From Flavobacterium geliluteum (GTDB lineage Bacteria > Bacteroidota > Bacteroidia > Flavobacteriales > Flavobacteriaceae), in assembly GCF_017948595.1 (NCBI RefSeq), contig NZ_JAGFBV010000030.1, positions 1 to 54,006 on the forward strand: a DNA stretch of 54,006 nt, given 5' to 3'. Every line of letters starts with the position of its first letter. Position 1 is the stretch's first letter. Positions 42,954-51,525 of this stretch are shown here, piece after piece. Made by a program: the position numbers and the translations under genes. The notes under the pieces are model-generated. The model had not been told where the DNA came from and did no database searches. It worked only from the letters and a program-made list of their open reading frames with translations.

Positions 42954-45419
42954 TTGAATAATAATAAGTTACTTTTTGTTTTCCTTTTTTTAGGCATTGG
43001 TTATTTTTCGATGGCGCAAAATGCTCGTGTAAAAGGAGTTATTTTAGATATTGAAAATCATCCGGTAACTGATGTTAATATTTCCTGTTCCGGAAATGTT
43101 TCGCAATCAGATGCGAAGGGTTTTTTTGAAATTGAAGTGGCTTCGAATAAAAAAACAGTTTTGGTTTTTACACATATTTCATTAAAAATGATGACCTTAA
43201 CGGTTACTTTAAAGCCAAATGAAACGTTTGTTTTTAATCCCGTAATGAGTGGATCAGAAGAACAAATGGGCGAAGTTTTTGTAAGTTCTCGAAACAAAAA
43301 ACGCGTACAAGGCATCACGATTATCAATTCAGAAACCATCAGAAAAATTCCGGGTGCCAACGCCGGAATCGAGAATATCCTTAAAACATTACCGGGTGTA
43401 AATTCTAATAACGAATTGAGTACGCAGTATGCCGTTCGCGGGGGAAATTATGATGAGAATTTAGTGTATGTAAACGAAATTGAAGTCTATCGTCCTTTCT
43501 TAATAAGGTCAGGGCAGCAAGAAGGTCTGAGTTTTACAAATACTGATTTGGTACAAAATATAGATTTTTCTGCGGGAGGATTTTCGGCCAAATTTGGCGA
43601 TAAATTGTCTTCGGTTTTAGACATTACATACAGAAAACCAACCCAATTTGGAGCTGTTCTCGAAGCAAGTTTTCTTGGCGGAAGCTTTGCAGTTGATGCC
43701 GTTTCTAAAAATAAAAAATGGTCTGCCGTAACAGGTGTTCGCTATCGAAATAATAGCCTTTTGGTAAACAGTCAGGATACGCAAACCAATTACACGCCAA
43801 CTTTTGCAGATATTCAGACGAATATAAATTACGATATTTCAGAGAAATGGCAAATGAGTTTTTTAGGGAATATTTCGCAAAATAAATATTTGTATCGTCC
43901 TCTAACCCGGGAAACAAAATTTGGAACAATAGACCAGCCAATGGCGCTTGCCGTATATTATGAAGGTCAGGAAAAAGATCAGTACGATACTTATTTTGGT
44001 GCTTTTAAAACCATTTACAAGGTATCGCAAAGTTTTAATTTGAAGCTGATAAGTTCCCTATTTCATACAACCGAACAAGAACATTTTGATATTTTGGCGC
44101 AATATCGTTTAGGTAATGTAAATCCGGATGGGACAACAAATCCTGATGATGTAGATTTTACACGTGGAATAGGTTCTCAGCTTAATCATGCGCGAAACGA
44201 TTTAGATGCTTTGATTGCCAATATTGAAATCAAAGGTTTTAAAGAATGGCAAAATAGTGAGTTAGAATTTGGTTTAAAATATACCCGAGAATCCATTCGT
44301 GACCGAATAGTCGAGTGGGAAGTAATTGATTCGGCAGGGTTTTCTATAAATCCGCCAATTATCGTTTTGCCCCGAAATAATCAGCCCGATGTGCCTTATA
44401 CTGGGCCGCTTTTGCCTTATCAGGATATTCGTGCGACTAATTTTAATACAATCAATCGATTTTCGGGTTTCACTCAGTGGAGCAATAAAGGAGATTTGGG
44501 TTCCAATCAGATTTGGTACACTATCGGTGCTCGTTTTCAGAGCTGGCAGGTGAGTGGTGCTGCCGTAGAAGGCAAAAATCAAGCGGTTTTTAGTCCGCGT
44601 GCGCAATTTGCCATCAAACCCGATTGGGAAAAGGATATGGTTTTTAGAGTTTCGGGAGGATTGTACTATCAGCCTCCTTTTTACAGAGAACTTCGGGATG
44701 CTGAAGGAGTTGTGAATCCTAATGTAAAAGCGCAGCAATCTGTTCATTTTGTGCTGAGCAATGATTATAGTTTTAAGATGTGGGACCGCCCTTTTAAATG
44801 GGTTACAGAGCTTTATTATAAATCGCTTACAGATGTCAATACCTATTCTATCGACAATGTGCGCATTCGTTACGTAGCAGATAATAATGCAAAAGCATAC
44901 GCACAAGGACTTGACTTTAGATTGAATGGTGAGTTTGTTCCCGGAACTGAATCGTGGATTAGTTTTGGCTATTTAAAAACGGAAGAAAATTACCAAAATA
45001 AGGGATTTATAGCGCGTCCAACCGATCAAAGGTTGAAGTTTGCGATGTTGTTTCAGGATTATATGCCGAACATTCCGAGTGTAAAGTTATATCTAAATTT
45101 GGTTTACAATACTGGTTTACCAGGAGGTTCACCCTCATACTCTGATCCCTATTTATATCAAAACCGACTGAATGATTATCGTAGAGTAGATGTTGGCTTT
45201 TCTAAAGTTTTTGTAGATACCAATACAAAAGTAGCCAAAGCCAATTGGCTGAAAAACTTCAAGGAATTGTCATTAGGTTTAGAGATTTTCAATTTGTTTA
45301 ACAATCAAAATGCGATAACCAATACATGGGTGCGTGATGTGTATTCTAAAAATCAATATGCCATTCCGAATTACATGACTTCGAGAGTTTTTAATTTAAA
45401 ACTGAACGCAAGGTTGTAA
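42954..45419 (+). CDS. TonB-dependent receptor with carboxypeptidase-regulatory-like domain
   Basis: An 821-residue outer-membrane receptor. TTG 42954 is the start because the signal peptide (MNNNKLLFVFLFLGIGYFSMAQ) begins there and the only ATG lies inside it. Residues 23-105 form the regulatory β-sandwich, followed by the plug with ENILKTLPGVNSNNELSTQY and VRGGNYDENLVYVNEIEVYRP, and a barrel ending VFNLKLNARL. There is no SusD gene beside it, so it is a siderophore- or peptide-type receptor rather than a Sus transporter. The stop codon is directly followed by the ATG of the next gene. Confidence 0.92.
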   Translation: MNNNKLLFVFLFLGIGYFSMAQNARVKGVILDIENHPVTDVNISCSGNVSQSDAKGFFEIEVASNKKTVLVFTHISLKMMTLTVTLKPNETFVFNPVMSGSEEQMGEVFVSSRNKKRVQGITIINSETIRKIPGANAGIENILKTLPGVNSNNELSTQYAVRGGNYDENLVYVNEIEVYRPFLIRSGQQEGLSFTNTDLVQNIDFSAGGFSAKFGDKLSSVLDITYRKPTQFGAVLEASFLGGSFAVDAVSKNKKWSAVTGVRYRNNSLLVNSQDTQTNYTPTFADIQTNINYDISEKWQMSFLGNISQNKYLYRPLTRETKFGTIDQPMALAVYYEGQEKDQYDTYFGAFKTIYKVSQSFNLKLISSLFHTTEQEHFDILAQYRLGNVNPDGTTNPDDVDFTRGIGSQLNHARNDLDALIANIEIKGFKEWQNSELEFGLKYTRESIRDRIVEWEVIDSAGFSINPPIIVLPRNNQPDVPYTGPLLPYQDIRATNFNTINRFSGFTQWSNKGDLGSNQIWYTIGARFQSWQVSGAAVEGKNQAVFSPRAQFAIKPDWEKDMVFRVSGGLYYQPPFYRELRDAEGVVNPNVKAQQSVHFVLSNDYSFKMWDRPFKWVTELYYKSLTDVNTYSIDNVRIRYVADNNAKAYAQGLDFRLNGEFVPGTESWISFGYLKTEENYQNKGFIARPTDQRLKFAMLFQDYMPNIPSVKLYLNLVYNTGLPGGSPSYSDPYLYQNRLNDYRRVDVGFSKVFVDTNTKVAKANWLKNFKELSLGLEIFNLFNNQNAITNTWVRDVYSKNQYAIPNYMTSRVFNLKLNARL

Positions 45420-46046
45420 ATGGATAAAAAACTTAAAAGAAGGAAAATTTTTTACGTTCCGGGAATGATTTCTTTGATTTTTATTCCTTTTATGTGTCTT
45501 TATTATTTTTATAAAGTTGATGCTTTTAAGGTTTATGGTTCTTTGGAATTCGGCATTCCTGATAAAGAAGATTTTGAAAAATATAAAGTTGAAGATTTAA
45601 GAAAATATAAGACTTTTAGTTTTAACGAAAAGAAATCAAAACAGAAACAACAGTTAAACGAATTGAGATTCTTCACCCGTGATTTAGTGAAAAGATTTGA
45701 TAGTATAAATGGAGCTAAAATTCATTTCGGATCAAAAACAGATTATGATACTTTTGTCAGTGTAATGGATATAATGGTTGAAGAAAAAATGCCTGTTTGG
45801 GCATTGTTTTCAGACAATATGTATGCATTCGCACATGCAAAGCCGAAAAAGAAACACGGGTTTATTTGTGGAACTATGGCAAATACAAGAGAAAATACAC
45901 TTAGAATAGAAGAAGAAAATCAAAAAAAAGAACTTCATGTTTTTCAAGTTTCTTTTTTCAAAGAACAATGGATTCTTTTTCTAGGCTATCTCGGAATTGC
46001 ACTTCTCAATATCTTCGCTCTAGTAAAATTCAATAAAAACAAATAA
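45420..46046 (+). CDS. Hypothetical two-helix membrane protein coupled to the TonB receptor
   Basis: A 208-residue protein with one membrane helix at residues 12-31 (FYVPGMISLIFIPFMCLYYF) and a second at about 180-203 (WILFLGYLGIALLNIFALV). The 150 residues between are hydrophilic and would be periplasmic, including HFGSKTDYDTFVSVMDIMVE, reminiscent of an ExbD-like periplasmic domain, which however normally has one helix. Its ATG directly abuts the receptor stop, so translation is coupled. It may tune receptor energisation or substrate transfer. Function unproven. Confidence 0.7.
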   Translation: MDKKLKRRKIFYVPGMISLIFIPFMCLYYFYKVDAFKVYGSLEFGIPDKEDFEKYKVEDLRKYKTFSFNEKKSKQKQQLNELRFFTRDLVKRFDSINGAKIHFGSKTDYDTFVSVMDIMVEEKMPVWALFSDNMYAFAHAKPKKKHGFICGTMANTRENTLRIEEENQKKELHVFQVSFFKEQWILFLGYLGIALLNIFALVKFNKNK

Positions 46047-46061
46047 TACAATCAAAAATAC

Positions 46062-46069
46062 TATATTTG
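46062..46069 (+). promoter_or_regulatory. -7 element TATATTTG of the 46092 lipoprotein gene
   Basis: Exact TAnnTTTG 22 nt before ATG 46092, in the 45-nt gap after the membrane-protein gene. It suggests a separate or extra transcript for the lipoprotein. Confidence 0.45.
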
Positions 46070-46091
46070 ATATTCTAATAGAATTTTGTCA

Positions 46092-46814
46092 ATGAAAAAT
46101 TATTTTAAATATATAGCCCTAGTAATCGTTGGAACCTTAATGAGTTGCAAAGACGAAGTTCAGAAACCAAAAGTAATTTATGATGGTTCGAGTAAAGTAA
46201 ATGTAGCTGTTAAAACTGATTCTACGCAGATAGAAGTAGCAGATTTGCCCATTCAGATGGAAGGAACGAATTATTTGATCCATCCGGTTGGTGATTTACG
46301 CGTTTTCGAAAAAGGATCAAAGTCGCGATATGGCTCTTCAAGTGTTAATGATGTGAGTTTTACAATTTCGAATTTAGGGGAATATGAAATCACGGGTTAT
46401 TTGCAAAATCTAAAATTTCAGGAGGTAAATTCAGACTCTATTCGACCTTTGTCTGACAAGCCAATTCTAATTTTAACAGCGACTTATTTAAAAGCGGTTG
46501 CCGATAAAACGCAAAATAAAATAATGGTGTATACCTTGACCGATTCTGACACCAATAAAGACGGCAAAATAGATACCGGAGATATCAAAACGTTGTACCT
46601 TAGTGATATTAGCGGGCAAAATTTCACGAAAGTGTCAACCGACTTAGAAGAATTGGTAGATTGGAGTTTGATCGAGTCTAAAAGCCGCTTGTATTTTAGA
46701 ACTATTGAAGACACCAACCAAAATGGGCAGTTTGATAAAAACGATGTGTTGCATTATAATTATATCGATTTGACTGCTAAAAAATGGGAGGTTAAAAATT
46801 ATAAACCAATCTGA
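46092..46814 (+). CDS. Lipoprotein with two EF-hand-like calcium loops
   Basis: A 240-residue protein from ATG 46092; TTG 46086 is two codons earlier. The signal ends in lipobox LMSC. No known domain was recognised in residues 20-140, which are β-rich (VSFTISNLGEYEITGYL). Two short Asp/Asn-rich loops, DTNKDGKIDTGD and DTNQNGQFDKND, match the calcium-binding loop of EF-hand or dockerin modules. The second is followed by a strand rich in aromatic residues. Being next to the TonB receptor and the membrane protein suggests a shared envelope role. Confidence 0.72.
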   Translation: MKNYFKYIALVIVGTLMSCKDEVQKPKVIYDGSSKVNVAVKTDSTQIEVADLPIQMEGTNYLIHPVGDLRVFEKGSKSRYGSSSVNDVSFTISNLGEYEITGYLQNLKFQEVNSDSIRPLSDKPILILTATYLKAVADKTQNKIMVYTLTDSDTNKDGKIDTGDIKTLYLSDISGQNFTKVSTDLEELVDWSLIESKSRLYFRTIEDTNQNGQFDKNDVLHYNYIDLTAKKWEVKNYKPI

Positions 46815-46815
46815 T

Positions 46816-46937
46816 CTAAGATGCTAAGGTTCTGAGATTCTGAGATTTTTTTTAAATCTTTCTAAATAAAATAAATCCTTTTAATCTCAGTAATCTGTGG
46901 CAAAAAAACTTAGTATCTTAGCAACTTAGAACCTTAG
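46816..46937. repeat. 8-nt phased CTNAG arrays, locus D (two opposed arms)
   Basis: The left arm has CTAAG at 46816 and 46824, then CTGAG at 46832 and 46840. The right arm has CTTAG at 46909, 46917, 46925 and 46933. Each arm keeps the 8-nt step and the two arms are mutually inverted, so the spacer can fold. The last CTTAG contains the TAA stop of the DUF2971 gene (46934-46936 on the minus strand), so the repeat runs into the coding end. Confidence 0.8.
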
Positions 46938-47635
46938 ATTAAAATATCGCTTTCCAGATCTGATTTCTCGATCTCAAACCCAAAACCAAGTTGTTCCACC
47001 AGTTCGATCACCAATTTTTTGTACCAGTTTTCAGATTTGGGATGAATGTAAATTTTCTCAATTAACTGATTGAGGTCGACGTTTATTTTTAGACCATCAT
47101 TTAGTTTTAGATTGCTTTTAGAAGTATCAGTAATAATGCGGAGTTCACGCTCGTACTGAAAACTTTTTCGCTTAAACAAAAACGGAAAAAACAAATCATC
47201 AAACGGAATGTATTCTTTTTTGTAGTCAATGTAGTTGACTTCGCCAATATATTGATCAAAATTATTCTCGGGATTTAATGCTTTTTGTAGCCTTCCAATC
47301 GTAGACTGAATCGCCAAACCTTCGCTATTTTGGGTAAATATTTGCCACATTGCAAACGATTCGTACTCGTTGATATGCCAACTGCTCACCGCTACTTTTT
47401 CGCGATGCGTTTTGTAATAATTAAGAAAGTCGGGATTGTCTTTTGCTAGCTTTTTAATTTCCTCAAAAGTAGGTTCACTAAAAGTACCTTCATATTGATC
47501 CTCAAATTTGTCAGAACGGGACATGAATAATTTCTTAGACAGTAATAAATCCAGGAATTTTGACAAATCCAAATACTTCCAAACTACTGTATCTTGATCT
47601 TCTGGCAATTTTATGTTTGGATTGTTAAGATACAT
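46934..47635 (-). CDS. DUF2971 domain protein
   Basis: A 233-residue soluble protein. DUF2971 marks are the opening VWKYLDLSKFLDLLLSKKLF, the SRSDKFEDQYEGTF segment, and HREKVAVSSWHINEYESFAMWQIF, followed by FKRKSFQYERELRI and YIHPKSENWYKK. Members of this family are found near phage-defence and toxin-antitoxin genes in some genomes, but nothing of that kind is adjacent here, so no role is claimed. Codon use matches the neighbours. Confidence 0.85.
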   Translation of the reverse strand: MYLNNPNIKLPEDQDTVVWKYLDLSKFLDLLLSKKLFMSRSDKFEDQYEGTFSEPTFEEIKKLAKDNPDFLNYYKTHREKVAVSSWHINEYESFAMWQIFTQNSEGLAIQSTIGRLQKALNPENNFDQYIGEVNYIDYKKEYIPFDDLFFPFLFKRKSFQYERELRIITDTSKSNLKLNDGLKINVDLNQLIEKIYIHPKSENWYKKLVIELVEQLGFGFEIEKSDLESDILI

Positions 47636-47670
47636 TTTTGTCGATTTAATGGATGTTTAAAAAAACAAGC

Positions 47671-47740
47671 CACAGATTACAGGATTAAAATGATTTTTAT
47701 TTCGTTAAAAAATTAATCTGCGTTAATCTTGTAATCTGTG
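47671..47740. repeat. Long inverted repeat CACAGATTACA... in a spacer
   Basis: Arms of 18 nt, CACAGATTACAGGATTAA at 47671-47688 and its reverse complement with one mismatch at 47723-47740, separated by 34 nt. It lies between divergent-to-tandem minus-strand genes. A related AATCTGTGGC fragment occurs at about 46893. Probably a dispersed chromosomal repeat. Confidence 0.65.
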
Positions 47741-47753
47741 ATTAAAATTTTAT

Positions 47754-49583
47754 TTATGATTCGAATGACTGCATCGTAACCAGTTTGTTGTAGGTGCCGT
47801 TATGCGCAATCAATTCGTCATGTGTTCCTTTTTCAACGATTTTTCCTTTTTGCATGACCACAATAATATCTGCTTTTTGAATGGTAGACAAACGGTGCGC
47901 AATGACGATCGAAGTTCTGTTTTGCATCATGTTTTCAAGAGCCACCTGTACAAATTTTTCGCTTTCGGTGTCTAATGCAGATGTTGCTTCATCCAAAATC
48001 ATAATCGGAGGATTTTTTAGTACCGCTCGAGCAATCGATAAACGTTGTTTTTGACCACCCGAAAGTTTATTTCCGCTATCGCCAATATTGGTGTAGATGC
48101 CCAAAGGCAAATCTTTTACAAATTCGTAAGCATTCGCGATTTTCAGCGCTTCGAGAATTTCTTCATCGGAAGCATCCAATTTTCCTAAGGCGATATTGGC
48201 TTTGATTGTGTCATTAAACAAAATACTGTCTTGTGTAACCAGTCCCATCAAACCTCGAAGCGACTGCAAATTCATGTCTTTGATATTAATGCCGTCAATC
48301 GAAATGGTTCCGTCATTCACATCATAAAAACGAGTCAGTAGATTGGCAATGGTACTTTTTCCGCTTCCGGATTGCCCCACAAGTGCAACAGTTTGTCCTT
48401 TTTTGATTTGAAGTGAAAAGTCTTTTAAAACAGTTTCTTCTTCATACTTAAAATTGATGTTTTGAATCGTAATCTCGTGCTCAAAACCTGTTTTTTCGAT
48501 AGCATCTGTTTTGCTTTGAATAGGATTTTCCTGATCTAGAATCTCCAGAACGCGATCGGCTGCTGCATTTCCTCTTTTGACACCATAAGAAGCTTTAGAA
48601 ATTGCTTTTGCAGGTGTCAAAATATTATAGGCCAATCCCATGTAAGCAATAAATGAGGGTCCGTCAAGTGTTTTTTCAATCAAAACCATTTGCCCTCCAT
48701 ACCATAATAATACCGCAATAACCGTTATTCCCATAAACTCACTTGCGGGTGATGCTAAGTTTTGACGATTTCCGATACTATTAGACAACGCAAAAAAGCG
48801 TTCTGTAGAGTTTTGGAATACTTTATTAAAATAGTTTTCAGAATTGTACCCTTTTACTACTTTCAAGCCTCCAATAGTTTCTTCTATGGTAGATAAAAAA
48901 GTCCCTTGTTCCTGTTGTGCTTTGCTTGATTGTTTTTTAAGTTGCTTTCCGATCAGTGATATAACATACCCGGAAATAGGAATAAAAATGAATACAAATA
49001 AAGTAAGTTTAACGCTGATTAAAAGCATGGCAATTATCGTAAAAATAATAGTTAAAGGTTCTTTTACGATAAGTTCTAAAATCGCTAAAAATGAAGTTTG
49101 AACTTCATTCACATCAGCAGAAATTCTTGAAATAACATCACCTTTTCTTTTTTCAGAATAAAATGCTAGAGGCAATTCCAGTGTTTTTTTATATAATGCA
49201 TTTCGCATATCTCTTAAAACGCCATTTCGCAAAAAAGTAATGAAAAACATCGCTAAATAATCAGCCAAATTTTTTAATAAAAATATAGAAATAATCAGCG
49301 TAACCATTACCGAAAGTACAAAACCAGGATTGCTAGGATCTGTGTTTTTTGTGATATAATAACTTAGATAATTTTCGCCATAATCTTTTATATGTGTAAT
49401 TCCTTCGTAAGTTGGCATTGTATAATTCTTCTTTGTTTTATCAAATATAACCTGAAGCATCGGAATCAGTGCCATAAACGAAAGCGTACTGAAAAGCGCA
49501 TACAAAACATTGAAAAAAATGTTTAAGAATGCGTATTTTTTATATGGATATATAAAAGGAACTATTTTTTTGAAATTACTCAT
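47754..49583 (-). CDS. ABC exporter, MsbA-like half-transporter
   Basis: A 609-residue fusion of permease and ATPase. Residues 1-330 contain six membrane helices (FLNIFFNVLYALFSTLSFMA near the N-terminus). The ATPase has Walker A VALVGQSGSGKSTIAN, Q-loop VTQDSIL, signature LSGGQKQRLSIARAVL, Walker B PIMILDEATSALD and H-loop IVIAHRLSTIQ. Complete and active by sequence. The arrangement and length match MsbA-type lipid A or multidrug exporters, which work as homodimers at the inner membrane. Substrate not determinable. Confidence 0.93.
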   Translation of the reverse strand: MSNFKKIVPFIYPYKKYAFLNIFFNVLYALFSTLSFMALIPMLQVIFDKTKKNYTMPTYEGITHIKDYGENYLSYYITKNTDPSNPGFVLSVMVTLIISIFLLKNLADYLAMFFITFLRNGVLRDMRNALYKKTLELPLAFYSEKRKGDVISRISADVNEVQTSFLAILELIVKEPLTIIFTIIAMLLISVKLTLFVFIFIPISGYVISLIGKQLKKQSSKAQQEQGTFLSTIEETIGGLKVVKGYNSENYFNKVFQNSTERFFALSNSIGNRQNLASPASEFMGITVIAVLLWYGGQMVLIEKTLDGPSFIAYMGLAYNILTPAKAISKASYGVKRGNAAADRVLEILDQENPIQSKTDAIEKTGFEHEITIQNINFKYEEETVLKDFSLQIKKGQTVALVGQSGSGKSTIANLLTRFYDVNDGTISIDGINIKDMNLQSLRGLMGLVTQDSILFNDTIKANIALGKLDASDEEILEALKIANAYEFVKDLPLGIYTNIGDSGNKLSGGQKQRLSIARAVLKNPPIMILDEATSALDTESEKFVQVALENMMQNRTSIVIAHRLSTIQKADIIVVMQKGKIVEKGTHDELIAHNGTYNKLVTMQSFES

Positions 49584-49602
49584 TTAGGTCGTTTTTATCA
49601 TT

Positions 49603-49636
49603 AAAACCCGACAATGTTTAAAACATGTCGGGTTTA
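49603..49636 (-). terminator. Terminator of the phosphosugar mutase gene
   Basis: Stem AAACCCGACAATGTTT / AAACATGTCGGGTTT, near-perfect, with TTTT following the GGG on the minus strand. Confidence 0.75.
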
Positions 49637-49659
49637 TGAAAAATATATTTTTTATTGTC

Positions 49660-51387
49660 TTAATTCAATTGCATTCCTGCAATGATATTTTGTATTTTAT
49701 TATCTAAGAAACTTTCTGCTTCGTCAAAATGCTCTACCGAATCCAACTCGGCATTGACACTAATATAGAATTTAATTTTTGGTTCGGTACCGCTTGGTCT
49801 TGCGCAAATTTTCGAACCGTCTTCAGTATAATAAATTAATACATTCGATTTCGGAATATCCATTATAGATTCTTCGCCGGTCAATAAATTCAAAGCGATA
49901 GACGATTGATAATCTTCTACCATTATTACGCGTTGTCCACTAATTTCTTTCAAAGGATTTTGGCGTAAATCAATCATCATCTGGTTGATTTCTTCCAAGC
50001 CTTCGATTCCTTTTTTGGTTAGCGAAACCAAATATTCTTTGTAGAAACCATTTTCTACATACAATTGCAAAAGCTCTTTATAAACAGAGCTTCCGGCAGC
50101 TTTTGCTTGAGCAGCAACCTCGCAGATCAATAGGGTAGCGGCAACAGCATCTTTGTCTCTTACTGCGTCACCAACCATAAAACCAAAACTTTCTTCGCCA
50201 CCACCAATAAATTGCAGTTCAGGAAAATCTTTAATCATTTTGGCAATCCATTTAAAACCGGTCAGGCCTACTTTGCATTCTACACCGTAGCTTGTTGCTA
50301 ATTCCATCATCATCGGAGTCGAAACAATGGTAGAGCCCACAAATTGTTTTCCGTTAATTTTTCCGGCTTTTTTCCATTGTTTCAATAAAAAAGCAGTCAT
50401 CAAAATCATGGTCTGATTTCCGTTAAGCAAAATCATTTTGCCTTCGTTATTTCTTACCGCAACACCCAAACGATCGCAGTCAGGATCAGTTCCTACCACA
50501 ATATCAGAATTGGTTTTATCGGCCAGAGCCAATGCCATAGTCAGGGCTTCCGGTTCTTCTGGATTCGGTGATTTAACTGTTGGGAAATCACCATTGGGTA
50601 TGGCTTGTTCAGGCACGATATGTACTTTGGTGTAACCCGCCTGAGATAAAGTGTCCGGAATCGATTTTATCGAGGTGCCGTGCAAAGAAGTAAAGACAAC
50701 CTGTAAGTTTTCTTTCGCGGCAGCTGGTGTATTAAAACTGGCATTTTCGATAGAGGATTTTACAAACGCTTTATCAATTTCGGTATCAATATATTTAATT
50801 AAACTTTCGTTCGCATTAAATTTTATTTTATCGTAGTTTAAGCTTTCAATAACCTTAATAATCGCGGCATCTTCCGGAGGGACAATTTGTCCGCCGTCTT
50901 CCCAATATACTTTATATCCGTTGTATTCTGGTGGGTTATGCGATGCTGTAAGTACGATTCCGCATTGGCAATCTAGGTATTTTAGCGCAAAAGACAGCTC
51001 TGGAGTAGGTCTCAAATCAGAGAATAAATACACCTGAATTCCGTTGGCAGAAAAAACATCAGCCACCACTTTTGCCAAGGTATTACTATTATGGCGACAA
51101 TCATACGCGATCACCACCTTTATGGGCTGATTCGGAAAAACTTCATGCAAATAATCCGAAAGACCTTGTGTGTTTTTCCCGAGCGTATATTTGTTAATTC
51201 TGTTGTTCCCAACGCCCATGACGCCTCGCATTCCGCCAGTTCCAAATTCCAGATTTTTATAAAAACTTTCCTCTAGTTCCTTGGGCGATGTAGTCATTAA
51301 TTCCTTAACGGCATCTTGTGTTTCTTTATCAAATGTTGGTGTTAACCATTCATTTACAGCATTCAAAATCGGAGCTTCAATATTCAT
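49660..51387 (-). CDS. Phospho-sugar mutase (phosphoglucomutase/phosphomannomutase family)
   Basis: A 575-residue α-D-phosphohexomutase. The phosphoserine loop is VLTASHNPPEYNGYK, the metal loop is VGTDPDCDRLGVA, the sugar-binding loop is FIGGGEESFGFMVGD, and the C-terminal phosphate loop is ARPSGTEPKIKFY. All four are intact. The long form (about 570 residues) is the class annotated phosphoglucomutase or phosphomannomutase in many bacteria; it interconverts hexose-1- and -6-phosphates for glycan and cell-wall precursors. Specificity for glucose versus mannose is not clear by eye. Confidence 0.93.
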   Translation of the reverse strand: MNIEAPILNAVNEWLTPTFDKETQDAVKELMTTSPKELEESFYKNLEFGTGGMRGVMGVGNNRINKYTLGKNTQGLSDYLHEVFPNQPIKVVIAYDCRHNSNTLAKVVADVFSANGIQVYLFSDLRPTPELSFALKYLDCQCGIVLTASHNPPEYNGYKVYWEDGGQIVPPEDAAIIKVIESLNYDKIKFNANESLIKYIDTEIDKAFVKSSIENASFNTPAAAKENLQVVFTSLHGTSIKSIPDTLSQAGYTKVHIVPEQAIPNGDFPTVKSPNPEEPEALTMALALADKTNSDIVVGTDPDCDRLGVAVRNNEGKMILLNGNQTMILMTAFLLKQWKKAGKINGKQFVGSTIVSTPMMMELATSYGVECKVGLTGFKWIAKMIKDFPELQFIGGGEESFGFMVGDAVRDKDAVAATLLICEVAAQAKAAGSSVYKELLQLYVENGFYKEYLVSLTKKGIEGLEEINQMMIDLRQNPLKEISGQRVIMVEDYQSSIALNLLTGEESIMDIPKSNVLIYYTEDGSKICARPSGTEPKIKFYISVNAELDSVEHFDEAESFLDNKIQNIIAGMQLN

Positions 51388-51433
51388 ATTCTATATTTTT
51401 TACAATTAAAATAAAAAAAATAATTGTGGTATT

Positions 51434-51520
51434 TAGGAGCTATTTCCTGCTGTCCGCTTTATCTTTTTCTGTCTGAAAAAAGCCAGAAAAAGGATATCGC
51501 TTCCATCAGGGCTAGGGCTT
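51434..51520. repeat. Dispersed palindromic intergenic repeat, copy 3
   Basis: AGCTATTTCCTGCTGTCCGC, an inverted pair CTTTTTCTGTCTG / CAGAAAAAGGAT, and CGCTTCCATCAGGGCTAGGG. It keeps the flanks of the copies at 27558 and 31417 while the loop has changed in a compensatory way (GTCTG versus GCTTT), so the stem is preserved. Confidence 0.75.
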
Positions 51521-51525
51521 TTGTA

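Noticed and set aside
46934..47635. DUF2971 gene as part of a defence island
   Set aside because: No restriction, toxin, nuclease or phage gene is adjacent; the neighbours are a lipoprotein and an ABC exporter.
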